Origin: HK-STAS-PATE-2 sp035906575
GTDB taxonomy: Bacteria > Patescibacteriota > Patescibacteriia > 2-12-FULL-60-25
Assembly: GCA_035906575.1 (NCBI GenBank)
Contig: JAMIEW010000048.1
Coordinates: forward strand, 1 to 12,803
Direction of reading: 5' to 3'
DNA length: 12,803 nt
Shown: positions 7,086 to 12,803 of the stretch, piece after piece
How positions within the stretch are numbered: the first letter of the stretch is position 1
How the letters are laid out: each line of letters starts with the position of its first letter
Made by a program: the position numbers and the translations under genes
Notes under the pieces: generated by a model
The model's database searches: none
Told to the model about the DNA's origin: nothing
The model's input: the letters and a program-made list of their open reading frames with translations, nothing else

Positions 7086-7562
7086 ATGTTGATCTTTCAA
7101 GTTGTCGCCCTCAATAACCAAGGTCAAGCGGCCGTGGCATCCAATAATTATTCGTGGATTGGAGCCGTCGCCGTTATTCTGGTGTTGTTTTTCTTGGTTC
7201 TAGCGGTATTAAAGCTGCGTACGCGCGACGATGATGATGGTCTCGATCGCAAAAAAATCCGAGCTACGTGGGATGAAATCCAAAAAACATCGGGCATGGG
7301 TTTGATGGGGATGAAGCTTGCCGTCATCGAAGCTGACAAATTACTCGACAATGTCATGCGCCAGCTTTTGATCCCGGGCGAGACCATGGGCGAACGCATG
7401 AAAATGGCCGAATTCAAATATCCAGAGATTCGACGCGTATGGCCGGCACATAAAACGCGCAATATGTTGGTGCATGATTCAACGTTTCAATTGCGCATGA
7501 GTGATGGCAAAGAATCGCTTCGCGCTTTTGAGCGCGCCTTAAAAATGTTTAAGGCGCTATGA
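7086..7562 (+). CDS. Membrane-anchored HEPN-like protein (158 aa)
   Basis: A short N-terminus is followed by one strong membrane segment (about 23-43, WIGAVAVILVLFFLVLAVL) and then LKLRTR and an acidic patch, so the rest should face the cytoplasm. Residues 57-158 are helical. The segment AHKTRNMLVHD (121-131) contains R125-N126-x-x-x-H130, which fits the RxxxxH signature of HEPN domains, with the Asn after Arg that many have. HEPN proteins include RNases of toxin-antitoxin and defence systems, but also non-catalytic members. I remember similar proteins, without a search, as hypothetical proteins of Patescibacteria, which argues for a housekeeping role. The gene starts 10 bases after gatA and its TGA overlaps the lgt ATG by four bases (ATGA), so coupling with lgt is likely. 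Confidence 0.7.
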   Translation: MLIFQVVALNNQGQAAVASNNYSWIGAVAVILVLFFLVLAVLKLRTRDDDDGLDRKKIRATWDEIQKTSGMGLMGMKLAVIEADKLLDNVMRQLLIPGETMGERMKMAEFKYPEIRRVWPAHKTRNMLVHDSTFQLRMSDGKESLRAFERALKMFKAL

Positions 7563-8326
7563 TCCCGTATTTTGGTTGGACGTCGTTTTCGATTGGTCCA
7601 CTCACCATTTATACGTGGGGATTATTGGTCGCACTTGGTTTTGTTGTAGGTACCTATCTCGCTTATCGTCGCGCCAAGAGCAGGGGACTCGATGCTGAAA
7701 AAGTTCTCGACCTTGCTTTGTGGATTTTTATCGCGTCATTTATTGGTGCACGCTTATTGCATGTCCTGTTTTATGATGATGGATCTTTTGCGACCGCGCC
7801 ATTAAGTATTCTTGATCCGCGTGTACCGGGCTTTTCAATGTTTGGCGGATTCATCGGTGCTGCGATCGCGTCATTCACCTTTTTTTACCGTCACAAACTG
7901 AATTGGATTGCCTATGCGGATACGTTAATTTGGGGTTTGCCATGGGGTTGTGGCGTGGGACGTCTCGGTTGTTTTTTTATTCATGATCATCCGGGTACGC
8001 TGACGCATTCGGTGCTTGGCGTCAGATATCCAAATGGTGAGGTACGTCATGATCATGGTTTGTATTTATCTTTGATTGGTTTTGTGACCGGTCTTTGGTT
8101 TTTATGGATGAATCGCAAACAACGTGCGCCAGGTTTTTGGTTGGGGAGTTATATGGCGATTGAAGGCGTCACGCGCTTTGTTTTAGATTTTTATCGCGTT
8201 GCGGACAAAACTTATCTCGCTTTAACGCCAACACAGTGGCTCGCGATACCAGTGTTTATCGGAGGTTGTGTTATCATCTCTTCATATGCCCCCGCTCCAG
8301 AACCCTTTTCTGAAAGAGAAGTATAA
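7559..8326 (+). CDS. lgt: Prolipoprotein diacylglyceryl transferase family protein, diverged
   Basis: A 255-residue polytopic membrane protein with the Lgt layout: an N-terminal IGPLTIYTWGLLVALGF helix, RLLHVLFYD after the second helix, FGGFIGA at 96-101, the signature region GVGRLGCFFIHDHPG (132-146), and RFVLDFYR (206-213) in the late part. Lgt moves diacylglycerol from phosphatidylglycerol to the lipobox cysteine of prolipoproteins. Several positions differ from well-studied Lgt: the usual H-G-G motif reads F-G-G, the signature Asn after R-x-G is Cys138, and the late Glu is Asp210. The family call is solid; activity on the normal substrate is less sure. The start ATG overlaps the upstream stop (ATGA), and the 3' end contains the promoter and start of the next gene. 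Confidence 0.88.
   Translation: MIPYFGWTSFSIGPLTIYTWGLLVALGFVVGTYLAYRRAKSRGLDAEKVLDLALWIFIASFIGARLLHVLFYDDGSFATAPLSILDPRVPGFSMFGGFIGAAIASFTFFYRHKLNWIAYADTLIWGLPWGCGVGRLGCFFIHDHPGTLTHSVLGVRYPNGEVRHDHGLYLSLIGFVTGLWFLWMNRKQRAPGFWLGSYMAIEGVTRFVLDFYRVADKTYLALTPTQWLAIPVFIGGCVIISSYAPAPEPFSEREV
8269..8277 (+). promoter_or_regulatory. Extended -10 promoter inside lgt, leaderless type
   Basis: TG (8269-8270), one base, TATCAT (8272-8277), then eight bases to ATG 8286. No good -35 box is seen (CCAGTG at 17 bp). A GGAGG at 8261-8265 lies upstream but would be too close to GTG 8268 and too far from ATG 8286. Confidence 0.5.
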
Positions 8327-10292
8327 CCTTCATAATGCCCCTGAAGTGGCCGTGGCTGCCAAGCGCACCGAGATTCGCACTAAGCTCAAGACGGGTGAGG
8401 CTGAACGTGTCGCCCAAGACCCTGAAGCCCGCATCCAGAACTATCTCAATCGCTTCACCGAGATCACCGAGCGCAAAGACCCCAAGCACCGCGAACGTGG
8501 GCTTGAAGCCTTGAAGCACGTTCTGCACAAGAAGTTCGTCATTAAACCCAACGAAGTCCCAGAAGGGTATTTTGAAGATCAACGCCGCCTAGCCCGTGAA
8601 CAAGGTCACGGTGATATTGAGATTTCTGACGAAGCTCGTGATCAACTCACCGAGGTCATTATCGCCGACCAAGAGAGCTCGCTCGACAAATGGGTTGACT
8701 ATCTTTCTTCTCCTGACGCCACCTATCCAGATTGGCTCAAATACTGGGCGACTCGCTCAATCACCACCATGGGTGAGTATGACAAAGAAAAGCATGCTTT
8801 CACCAAGCGCTCTAAAGGCACCACCAAGCCTTTTCCTGACCTCGACCGTGAAGCATTAGCCTATGTTCTTGATGCCGTCGAAAAGAAATACAGCGAAGGG
8901 TATCAAGCCAAAGAAAAAGAGCTCACTAAACTCACGCAGCAAGCCAAAGCTACGAAGAGAAAAGCAAATTCAGAATTCACAGACGACTTCGAAGCTCTCC
9001 AGTCCCGCATCAGCACTCTCAAAACTGAACAGCAACAACACATCACCGGCAACCTTGATCTTAATGAAGCTGATCTTGAAGCCTTTGCCAAAGGGTTTGA
9101 TGCCAATGACTTTGCCAAGCTCTATGCCTGGGCCATTGAACAAGTCACCCCGGCTTCACAAGAAGCTCTTCTTAGCACCAAGGGCGAATGGGTGAAGTAT
9201 GAACAAGGCTCAGATGCTTCTGCTCTCGTCAAATCCCTTCAGGGCCATGGCACCGGCTGGTGTACTGCCGGCGAATCAACGGCTCAAGCCCAACTTCAAG
9301 CCGGCGACTTCTATGTCTACTACTCCATGTCCGCCGAAGGCGAACCCACGGTGCCTCGTGCCGCCATTCGTATGGAGGAGGATCGTATCGCCGAAGTACG
9401 TGGCATTGCCGCCCAGCAGAATCTCGACCCCCATATCGCCCCAGTCGTGCAAGAGAAGCTGAAAGAATTTCCTGATGGCAAGAGCTATGCCAAAAAAGCC
9501 TCAGACATGAAGCTGCTCACCGAGATCGAAAAGAAAACTCAAAAAGACCAACCCCTCACCAAAAACGACCTTGAATTTCTGTACGAACTCAATACCTCTA
9601 TCGAGGGTTTTGGGTATGATCGAGACCCTCGTGTCGAAGAGTTGCGATCAAGCCGCAACCCCAACGAAGATGCTTCTGTGATCTTCGAATATGCCCAAGA
9701 CCAAATCGCCCATTCAGTCTCTGAGATCAACAAAGACACCAAAGCCTATATCGGCCCCCTTGAACCCGGGCTCTTCGACAAACTCCCTGAGACCGTCGAA
9801 CATGTCTATACCCAATTCCCTGAACAGCGCATTAAACTTGAGACCATCACTATTGGCGGCAAGAGCAAAGAACAGCTCAAGCAAGAACTGAATGATGGTG
9901 GCTTTCTGGTATATCAGACCGCAGAATACATGATGGACAGCCAAGAGTTTGCCATGAGCCCAGACAAGCATGAGCAAAAACTCGTACAATTTAACATCGG
10001 GGCTTTGGGACTAGAACGATATACCGTACAAAATATCTATGCCCGTGCCGCTGAACTCGGTCTTGAGCTTTGCCCCGCTGAAGTGGGTCCTGAATATCGA
10101 CGGCAGTATACAGATCAACCAATGAGTGAATATGTTCACGTGGCCATGAAGCCTATCACCGACGCCGACGGTAACCCACGTGTGTTCTACGTGGGTCGCT
10201 TTGACGCTGGCGCGTGGCTCGACGACCGCTGGGCGAGGCCTGCGCATGAGTGGGACGTGTACGATCAGGTCGTCTTCGGCCGGCGCAAGTGA
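8286..10292 (+). CDS. PcfJ-like domain protein, uncharacterised (668 aa)
   Basis: No signal peptide or membrane segment is visible. Residues 1-130 are charged and helical. Residues 138-200 contain a tryptophan-rich block (YPDWLKYWATRSI, then PFPDLDREALAYV). Residues about 200-252 look like a coiled coil. Residues about 300-395 resemble the central part of PcfJ-like proteins: HGTGWCTAGEST with C326, a GDFYVYYS strand, then PRAAIRMEEDRIAEVRGI and QNLDPHIAPVV. PcfJ is found on conjugative plasmids; its role is unknown. The final part (about 490-668) ends in strand-rich segments including YTDQPMSEYVHVAMKP and GNPRVFYVGRFDAGAWL. Similar whole proteins occur, from memory, in Patescibacteria as hypothetical proteins. 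ATG 8286 is preferred over GTG 8268 because an extended -10 lies eight bases upstream. The gene overlaps the end of lgt by 41 bases in another frame. Function unknown. Confidence 0.72.
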   Translation: MPPLQNPFLKEKYNLHNAPEVAVAAKRTEIRTKLKTGEAERVAQDPEARIQNYLNRFTEITERKDPKHRERGLEALKHVLHKKFVIKPNEVPEGYFEDQRRLAREQGHGDIEISDEARDQLTEVIIADQESSLDKWVDYLSSPDATYPDWLKYWATRSITTMGEYDKEKHAFTKRSKGTTKPFPDLDREALAYVLDAVEKKYSEGYQAKEKELTKLTQQAKATKRKANSEFTDDFEALQSRISTLKTEQQQHITGNLDLNEADLEAFAKGFDANDFAKLYAWAIEQVTPASQEALLSTKGEWVKYEQGSDASALVKSLQGHGTGWCTAGESTAQAQLQAGDFYVYYSMSAEGEPTVPRAAIRMEEDRIAEVRGIAAQQNLDPHIAPVVQEKLKEFPDGKSYAKKASDMKLLTEIEKKTQKDQPLTKNDLEFLYELNTSIEGFGYDRDPRVEELRSSRNPNEDASVIFEYAQDQIAHSVSEINKDTKAYIGPLEPGLFDKLPETVEHVYTQFPEQRIKLETITIGGKSKEQLKQELNDGGFLVYQTAEYMMDSQEFAMSPDKHEQKLVQFNIGALGLERYTVQNIYARAAELGLELCPAEVGPEYRRQYTDQPMSEYVHVAMKPITDADGNPRVFYVGRFDAGAWLDDRWARPAHEWDVYDQVVFGRRK

Positions 10293-10340
10293 AATTTTGT
10301 CACTTTGGTCAGTGTATTGAAACTTTGACCCTGGGGCGGC

Positions 10341-10360
10341 ATCTCCCCGTAGAGGGAGAT
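10341..10360 (+). repeat. Inverted repeat, hairpin 1
   Basis: ATCTCCC (10341-10347), six-base loop CGTAGA, GGGAGAT (10354-10360). Perfect seven-base stem with the same arms as the palindrome at 10508-10527. No T run follows, so it is not a standard terminator. Confidence 0.75.
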
Positions 10361-10378
10361 CGCTCAGAATCATCCCTG

Positions 10379-10399
10379 CCCTTCTTTGGGAAAGAAGGG
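10379..10399 (+). repeat. Inverted repeat, hairpin 2
   Basis: CCCTTCTTT (10379-10387), loop GGG, AAAGAAGGG (10391-10399). Perfect nine-base stem. The following bases are TGGCTGAATC, so there is no terminator T tract on the plus strand. Confidence 0.8.
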
Positions 10400-10404
10400 T
10401 GGCT

Positions 10405-10506
10405 GAATCAGAATCAGAATCAGAATCAGAATCAGAATCAGAATCAGAATCAGAATCAGAATCAGAATCAGAATCAGAATCAGAATCAGAATCAGAATCA
10501 GAATCA
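10405..10506 (+). repeat. Hexanucleotide microsatellite, 17 perfect copies of GAATCA
   Basis: 102 bases without a single interruption. One isolated GAATCA lies upstream at 10367-10372 on the other side of hairpin 2 and may be the seed. Perfect copies suggest recent expansion by replication slippage and likely length variation between strains. Frames through it would encode Ser-Glu or Asn-Gln dipeptide runs, which are not considered real genes. Confidence 0.95.
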
Positions 10507-10507
10507 G

Positions 10508-10527
10508 ATCTCCCTTTAAAGGGAGAT
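10508..10527 (+). repeat. Perfect 20-bp palindrome
   Basis: ATCTCCCTTT directly followed by its reverse complement AAAGGGAGAT. It could be a protein-binding site or, as RNA, a hairpin with minimal loop. It lies 59 bases before the trxB start. Confidence 0.85.
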
Positions 10528-10571
10528 GTCTATCTAAAAAATATAATGCAGACAGAGGGTTCGCATGAGTG

Positions 10572-10580
10572 TGTTATACT
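10572..10580 (+). promoter_or_regulatory. trxB promoter, extended -10, leaderless type
   Basis: TG (10572-10573), one base, TATACT (10575-10580), then six bases to ATG 10587. No convincing -35 box is seen. A separate perfect TATAAT lies at 10542-10547 and could drive a slightly longer transcript. Confidence 0.55.
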
Positions 10581-10586
10581 CCTTTC

Positions 10587-11504
10587 ATGTACGAGGTCGT
10601 TATTATTGGTGGAGGGCCCGCAGGTATGGCGGCTGCGGTCTATTTTGCGCGGCAAAAATTGTCGTTTGCGATGTTTGCCGGCCAACTTGGCGGACAAGTG
10701 ATTTGGTCGAGTGATGTTGAAAATTATCTTGGCATTCATCGCGTGAACGGCGTGCAACTTGTCGAGCTTTTTCAAAAACATCTTGAAGACTATCGCAAAG
10801 CCATGGATGTGTTTGAACAAGAACCTGTCCTTGATATCAAAAAAATCCCAGGAGGATTTGAAATAAAGACGGCCGTACGCACGTATCAAGCAGTAACCGT
10901 CCTTATCGCAACGGGCACCGAGCATCGCAAATTGCACGTGCCTGGCGAAGAACGGCTAAATAGCAAAGGTGTGACCTATTGCGCGACGTGCGAGGCGCCA
11001 CTCACGGTCGGGCAAGATGTCGCCGTTATTGGCGGTGGCAACTCCGCCATGGATGCGGCGTTATTATTAGCGAAGTATTCAAAGAGTGTGACCATTCTCA
11101 CTATCAATCCTGCATTATCAGGTGATGAGGTGATGAAATCGCGTTGCGAACAGGATCCAAAAATCAAGGTCCTGACCAATGCGACAACGGTTAAATTTGA
11201 AGGTGATACTCGCCTCGAATCGCTCGTCTATGAGCAAGAAGGCAAGCAACACACGCTCCCGGTCTACGATGTCTTTATCGAAGTTGGGCTTATGCCACAA
11301 TCAGGCATGATTTCATTCGTTGGTAAAAACGCGCAAGGCGAGATCATCGTCGACAAAGTTGGTAAAACCAATGTCGATGGTATTTGGTCAGCGGGTGACG
11401 TGACCGACACGCCAGTAAAACAGGTTGCGGTAGCGGTTGGGGACGGTTCTCGGGCCGCCGTTGACATTATTCGTTATTTGCAGAGCCATCCTTCACATCT
11501 CTAA
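10587..11504 (+). CDS. trxB: Thioredoxin reductase/AhpF-type flavoprotein disulfide reductase
   Basis: A 305-residue cytoplasmic flavoprotein of TrxB size. It has the FAD dinucleotide motif GGGPAG (8-13), ATG near 108-110, the redox pair C132-x-x-C135 in YCATCEAP, the second nucleotide motif GGGNSA (149-154), and the late FAD motif GDVTD. It should move electrons from a pyridine nucleotide through FAD to a thioredoxin-fold partner. The HRRxxxR arginine motif that binds the NADPH 2'-phosphate is absent; the region reads TILTINPALSGDEV, closer to NADH-using AhpF, whose N-terminal thioredoxin-like domains are missing here. Cofactor choice is therefore open. A GTG at 10569 lies before the -10 box, so ATG 10587 is preferred. 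The dsbA-like genes follow directly. Confidence 0.9.
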   Translation: MYEVVIIGGGPAGMAAAVYFARQKLSFAMFAGQLGGQVIWSSDVENYLGIHRVNGVQLVELFQKHLEDYRKAMDVFEQEPVLDIKKIPGGFEIKTAVRTYQAVTVLIATGTEHRKLHVPGEERLNSKGVTYCATCEAPLTVGQDVAVIGGGNSAMDAALLLAKYSKSVTILTINPALSGDEVMKSRCEQDPKIKVLTNATTVKFEGDTRLESLVYEQEGKQHTLPVYDVFIEVGLMPQSGMISFVGKNAQGEIIVDKVGKTNVDGIWSAGDVTDTPVKQVAVAVGDGSRAAVDIIRYLQSHPSHL

Positions 11505-11520
11505 TCCCATTTGCCACAAT
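11492..11520 (+). promoter_or_regulatory. Promoter of the first DsbA-like gene, leaderless type
   Basis: -35 TTCACA (11492-11497), 17-bp spacer, extended -10 TG-C-CACAAT (-10 at 11515-11520), then eight bases to ATG 11529. It overlaps the last codons of trxB, so the DsbA-like gene can be expressed apart from trxB. Confidence 0.6.
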
Positions 11521-11528
11521 TCGGCCGT

Positions 11529-12182
11529 ATGCAAGAAACATCTAATAAAGGATTAGTAATCGGTACTATTGTTGCCGTTGCCGCCATCTTTGGCGCGCTC
11601 ACATGGGCGTTGATCAGCCTTCCGTCCGATGGTCCGGGTCAGGTTGCAGGTAATTTGACCTTTAATAATGACAAGGCGCCTATCAGAGGTAATGCCGAAG
11701 CCGCGCTCGAAGTGCAGATCTATAGCGATTTGCAATGCCCAGCCTGCAAAGGGTCCGAGCCTGCTCTCAAGCAAGCCATCGCCAAATACGGCGACCGCGC
11801 GAAGTTTGTCTGGAATGACTTTCCGCTCATGAGCATCCACCCAAATGCACGCAATGCGGCAAATGCCGCGCGTTGTGCTGAAGAGCAAGGCAAGTTTTTT
11901 GACTATACCGATCAGCTCTTCGCTAATCAGGCATCGTGGCAAGGCCTCTCTCGTCTCGATGATTCGTTCAAAGCGTATGCTGCAGCGATCGGGCTAAACG
12001 GTGACCAGTTCAGTCAATGTTACGCTGATAAAAAATACGACTCGGTTGTTATGGATGATGTCGCTGAAGGCAATCGTAATGGCGTGCGTGCGACCCCAAC
12101 CTTCATTATCGATGGCAAGGTCCACAATGGTCTCACTATCGCTGACTGGGACCGCATCATGACCGCGGCACTTGCCGAATAG
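11529..12182 (+). CDS. Membrane-anchored DsbA-family thiol-disulfide protein 1 (217 aa)
   Basis: A hydrophobic segment at about 9-31 (LVIGTIVAVAAIFGALTWALI) serves as signal anchor, then a short linker leads to a thioredoxin-fold domain on the outside. The active site is C70-P-A-C73 in YSDLQCPACK, preceded by the usual EVQIYSD strand. The inserted helical part contains FPLMSIHPNA and the AARCAEEQGKFF stretch typical of this family, and the cis-proline is P190 in ATPTFIIDG. Extra cysteines C116 and C164 may form a structural disulfide. The protein probably makes or isomerises disulfides in exported proteins; direction cannot be told from sequence. TTG 11511 lies upstream in frame but precedes the -10 box, so ATG 11529 is chosen. 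No DsbB or VKOR partner is seen in the window. Confidence 0.9.
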   Translation: MQETSNKGLVIGTIVAVAAIFGALTWALISLPSDGPGQVAGNLTFNNDKAPIRGNAEAALEVQIYSDLQCPACKGSEPALKQAIAKYGDRAKFVWNDFPLMSIHPNARNAANAARCAEEQGKFFDYTDQLFANQASWQGLSRLDDSFKAYAAAIGLNGDQFSQCYADKKYDSVVMDDVAEGNRNGVRATPTFIIDGKVHNGLTIADWDRIMTAALAE

Positions 12183-12254
12183 GGTTGACAAAATCTTCAA
12201 TAATTCACTCTTACTTGTTACTCTCGTACCACTTTAGTACGTAACCTCTCTACT
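12183..12254 (+). promoter_or_regulatory. Intergenic region before the second DsbA-like gene
   Basis: A consensus -35 box TTGACA lies at 12185-12190, two bases after the stop of the previous gene, but no clear -10 follows at 16-18 bp. CGTAC (12225-12229) and GTACG (12237-12241) form a five-base inverted repeat with a seven-base loop. A weak TAACCT (12242-12247) seven bases before ATG 12255 would fit the leaderless layout of the other genes. The exact promoter is not settled. Confidence 0.35.
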
Positions 12255-12803
12255 ATGTCACAGTCACAAGGCTCCTTTTTTGACGGCGGTCCAAAGACCA
12301 TGTTTCTTTCTGGTCTTTTTCTCGGCGTAGCCGCTTCGGCGATTATCGGTTTTGGTCTTGCCTTTAGCCTTTTGGCAGGCGGTAAGCTCCCTACGGGCGG
12401 TAGCTTGGGCGCAAATAACCCAACCGTCCCTACGGTAAATAACCCAACGGCACCTCCGGTTGCTGCGGGCCCAGTAAAGCCTGTAGACGACAAAGTTGAC
12501 CACATCAAAGGTGCAAAAAACGCCAAGGTCACCTTGATCGAATACTCTGATTTCGAATGTCCGTTCTGCTCACGTCATCTTCCTGCGCTTGAACAGGCTT
12601 TGAAAGAATTCCCAGAAGACGTTCGCTTGGTTTATCGCCACTCTCCACTCTCCGCTATCCACCCAGAAGCACAAAAAGCCGCAGAAGCTTCAGAATGTGC
12701 AGCGAAGATCGGTGGCAACGACAAGTTCTGGCAGATGCATGACCAGCTCTTTGCTAAACAGCAGACGCTTGGTACACAAACCTACCTCGACATCGCTAAA
12801 GCG
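12255..12803 (+). CDS. Membrane-anchored DsbA-family thiol-disulfide protein 2 (partial, 3' end outside window)
   Basis: 183 codons are open to the window edge. The N-terminus has a membrane anchor at about 16-41 (MFLSGLFLGVAASAIIGFG and on), then a Gly/Pro/Asn-rich linker (about 42-76), then the thioredoxin-fold domain. The active site is C102-P-F-C105 in YSDFECPFCSRH, close to the classical oxidase-type motif. YRHSPLSAIHPEA and the ASECAAKIGGNDKFWQMHDQLF stretch match the helical insertion of the family and parallel gene 1 (FPLMSIHPNA, AARCAEEQGKFFDYTDQLF). The cis-proline loop lies beyond the window. It is a diverged paralogue of the preceding gene, with a longer linker and a different CxxC dipeptide, which may mean a different redox potential or role. 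Confidence 0.9.
   Translation, partial: MSQSQGSFFDGGPKTMFLSGLFLGVAASAIIGFGLAFSLLAGGKLPTGGSLGANNPTVPTVNNPTAPPVAAGPVKPVDDKVDHIKGAKNAKVTLIEYSDFECPFCSRHLPALEQALKEFPEDVRLVYRHSPLSAIHPEAQKAAEASECAAKIGGNDKFWQMHDQLFAKQQTLGTQTYLDIAKA

Larger units (their letters stand above)
10340..10528 (+). other. Intergenic hairpin and hexamer cluster with 8-bp inverted ends
   Basis: The 294-base gap 10293-10586 has no credible gene. Its middle is bounded by CATCTCCC (10340-10347) and GGGAGATG (10521-10528), which are inverted repeats. Between them lie two hairpins and a hexamer array, and a third palindrome forms the right edge. No target-site duplication is visible outside the inverted ends. It could be a small dispersed repeat element (REP or MITE type) that gained a microsatellite; a regulatory region for trxB is the other reading. 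Confidence 0.5.

Noticed and set aside
8268..8285. GTG 8268 as start of the PcfJ-like gene
   Set aside because: GGAGG is only two bases before it, too close for normal use, and the codon lies inside the extended -10 region. ATG 8286 fits the leaderless layout of the neighbours.
10405..10506. CRISPR-like array
   Set aside because: The unit is six bases with no spacers; it is a microsatellite. No cas genes are in the window.
10508..10527. Palindrome as terminator of the PcfJ-like gene
   Set aside because: No T tract follows on the plus strand; the next bases are GTCTATCT. Hairpins 1 and 2 also lack T tracts.
10250..10701. Open frames through the GAATCA array giving Asn-Gln or Ser-Glu runs
   Set aside because: A six-base repeat stays open in any frame that lacks a stop. 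The flanks have no domain and run into the PcfJ-like gene or trxB in the wrong frame.
11511..11528. TTG 11511 as start of the first DsbA-like gene
   Set aside because: It precedes the -10 box CACAAT, so the transcript would not include it. The same argument rejects GTG 5322 for gatC and GTG 10569 for trxB.

Overview
The window looks like a piece of the chromosome of a Candidate Phyla Radiation (Patescibacteria) bacterium. This is inference. It rests on several long proteins of a type I remember, without a search, as uncharacterised in that group, on diverged versions of core enzymes (Lgt, a TrxB-like flavoprotein), and on a compact layout in which most starts sit 6-9 nt after a promoter -10 box with no room for a Shine-Dalgarno site. 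TGA is used as a stop (1100-aa gene, HEPN-like gene, 668-aa gene), so the lineages that read UGA as glycine are excluded.

Left part (1-3514): the window opens in the last codons of ligA (NAD-dependent DNA ligase, BRCT end). A gene for an 1100-residue protein follows, with about ten 43-residue helical repeats and an unassigned C-terminal domain. Directly after its stop codon, the last 22 codons of ligA occur a second time. A 56-bp stretch of the two ligA ends matches at 54 positions, and both differences are synonymous. The second copy still overlaps the stop codon of the convergent neighbour, so it is probably the original ligA end. The 3.4-kb segment between the copies looks like an insertion that gave ligA a replacement 3' end. 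This is the most striking feature of the window.

Minus-strand pair (3511-5272): an HD-domain hydrolase with its own promoter and a good Shine-Dalgarno site, and upstream of it a secreted protein of unknown function. The imperfect terminator hairpin between them also contains the HD gene's -35 box and spacer. The secreted gene and gatC are divergent and their -35 boxes overlap.

Plus-strand block (5340-10292): gatC, gatA (amidotransferase subunits; gatB is not here), a membrane-anchored protein with a HEPN-type RNxxxH motif, lgt (diverged prolipoprotein diacylglyceryl transferase) and a 668-aa protein with a PcfJ-like central module. The genes abut or overlap. Internal promoters lie inside the ends of gatA and lgt.

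Intergenic 10293-10586: a cluster of three hairpins and 17 perfect copies of GAATCA, bounded by 8-bp inverted repeats.

Right part (10587-12803): a thiol-redox set made of a TrxB/AhpF-like flavoprotein without the usual NADPH arginine motif and two consecutive membrane-anchored DsbA-like proteins. The second is cut by the window edge. The secreted protein at 4166-5272 has one cysteine pair and could be a client of this set.
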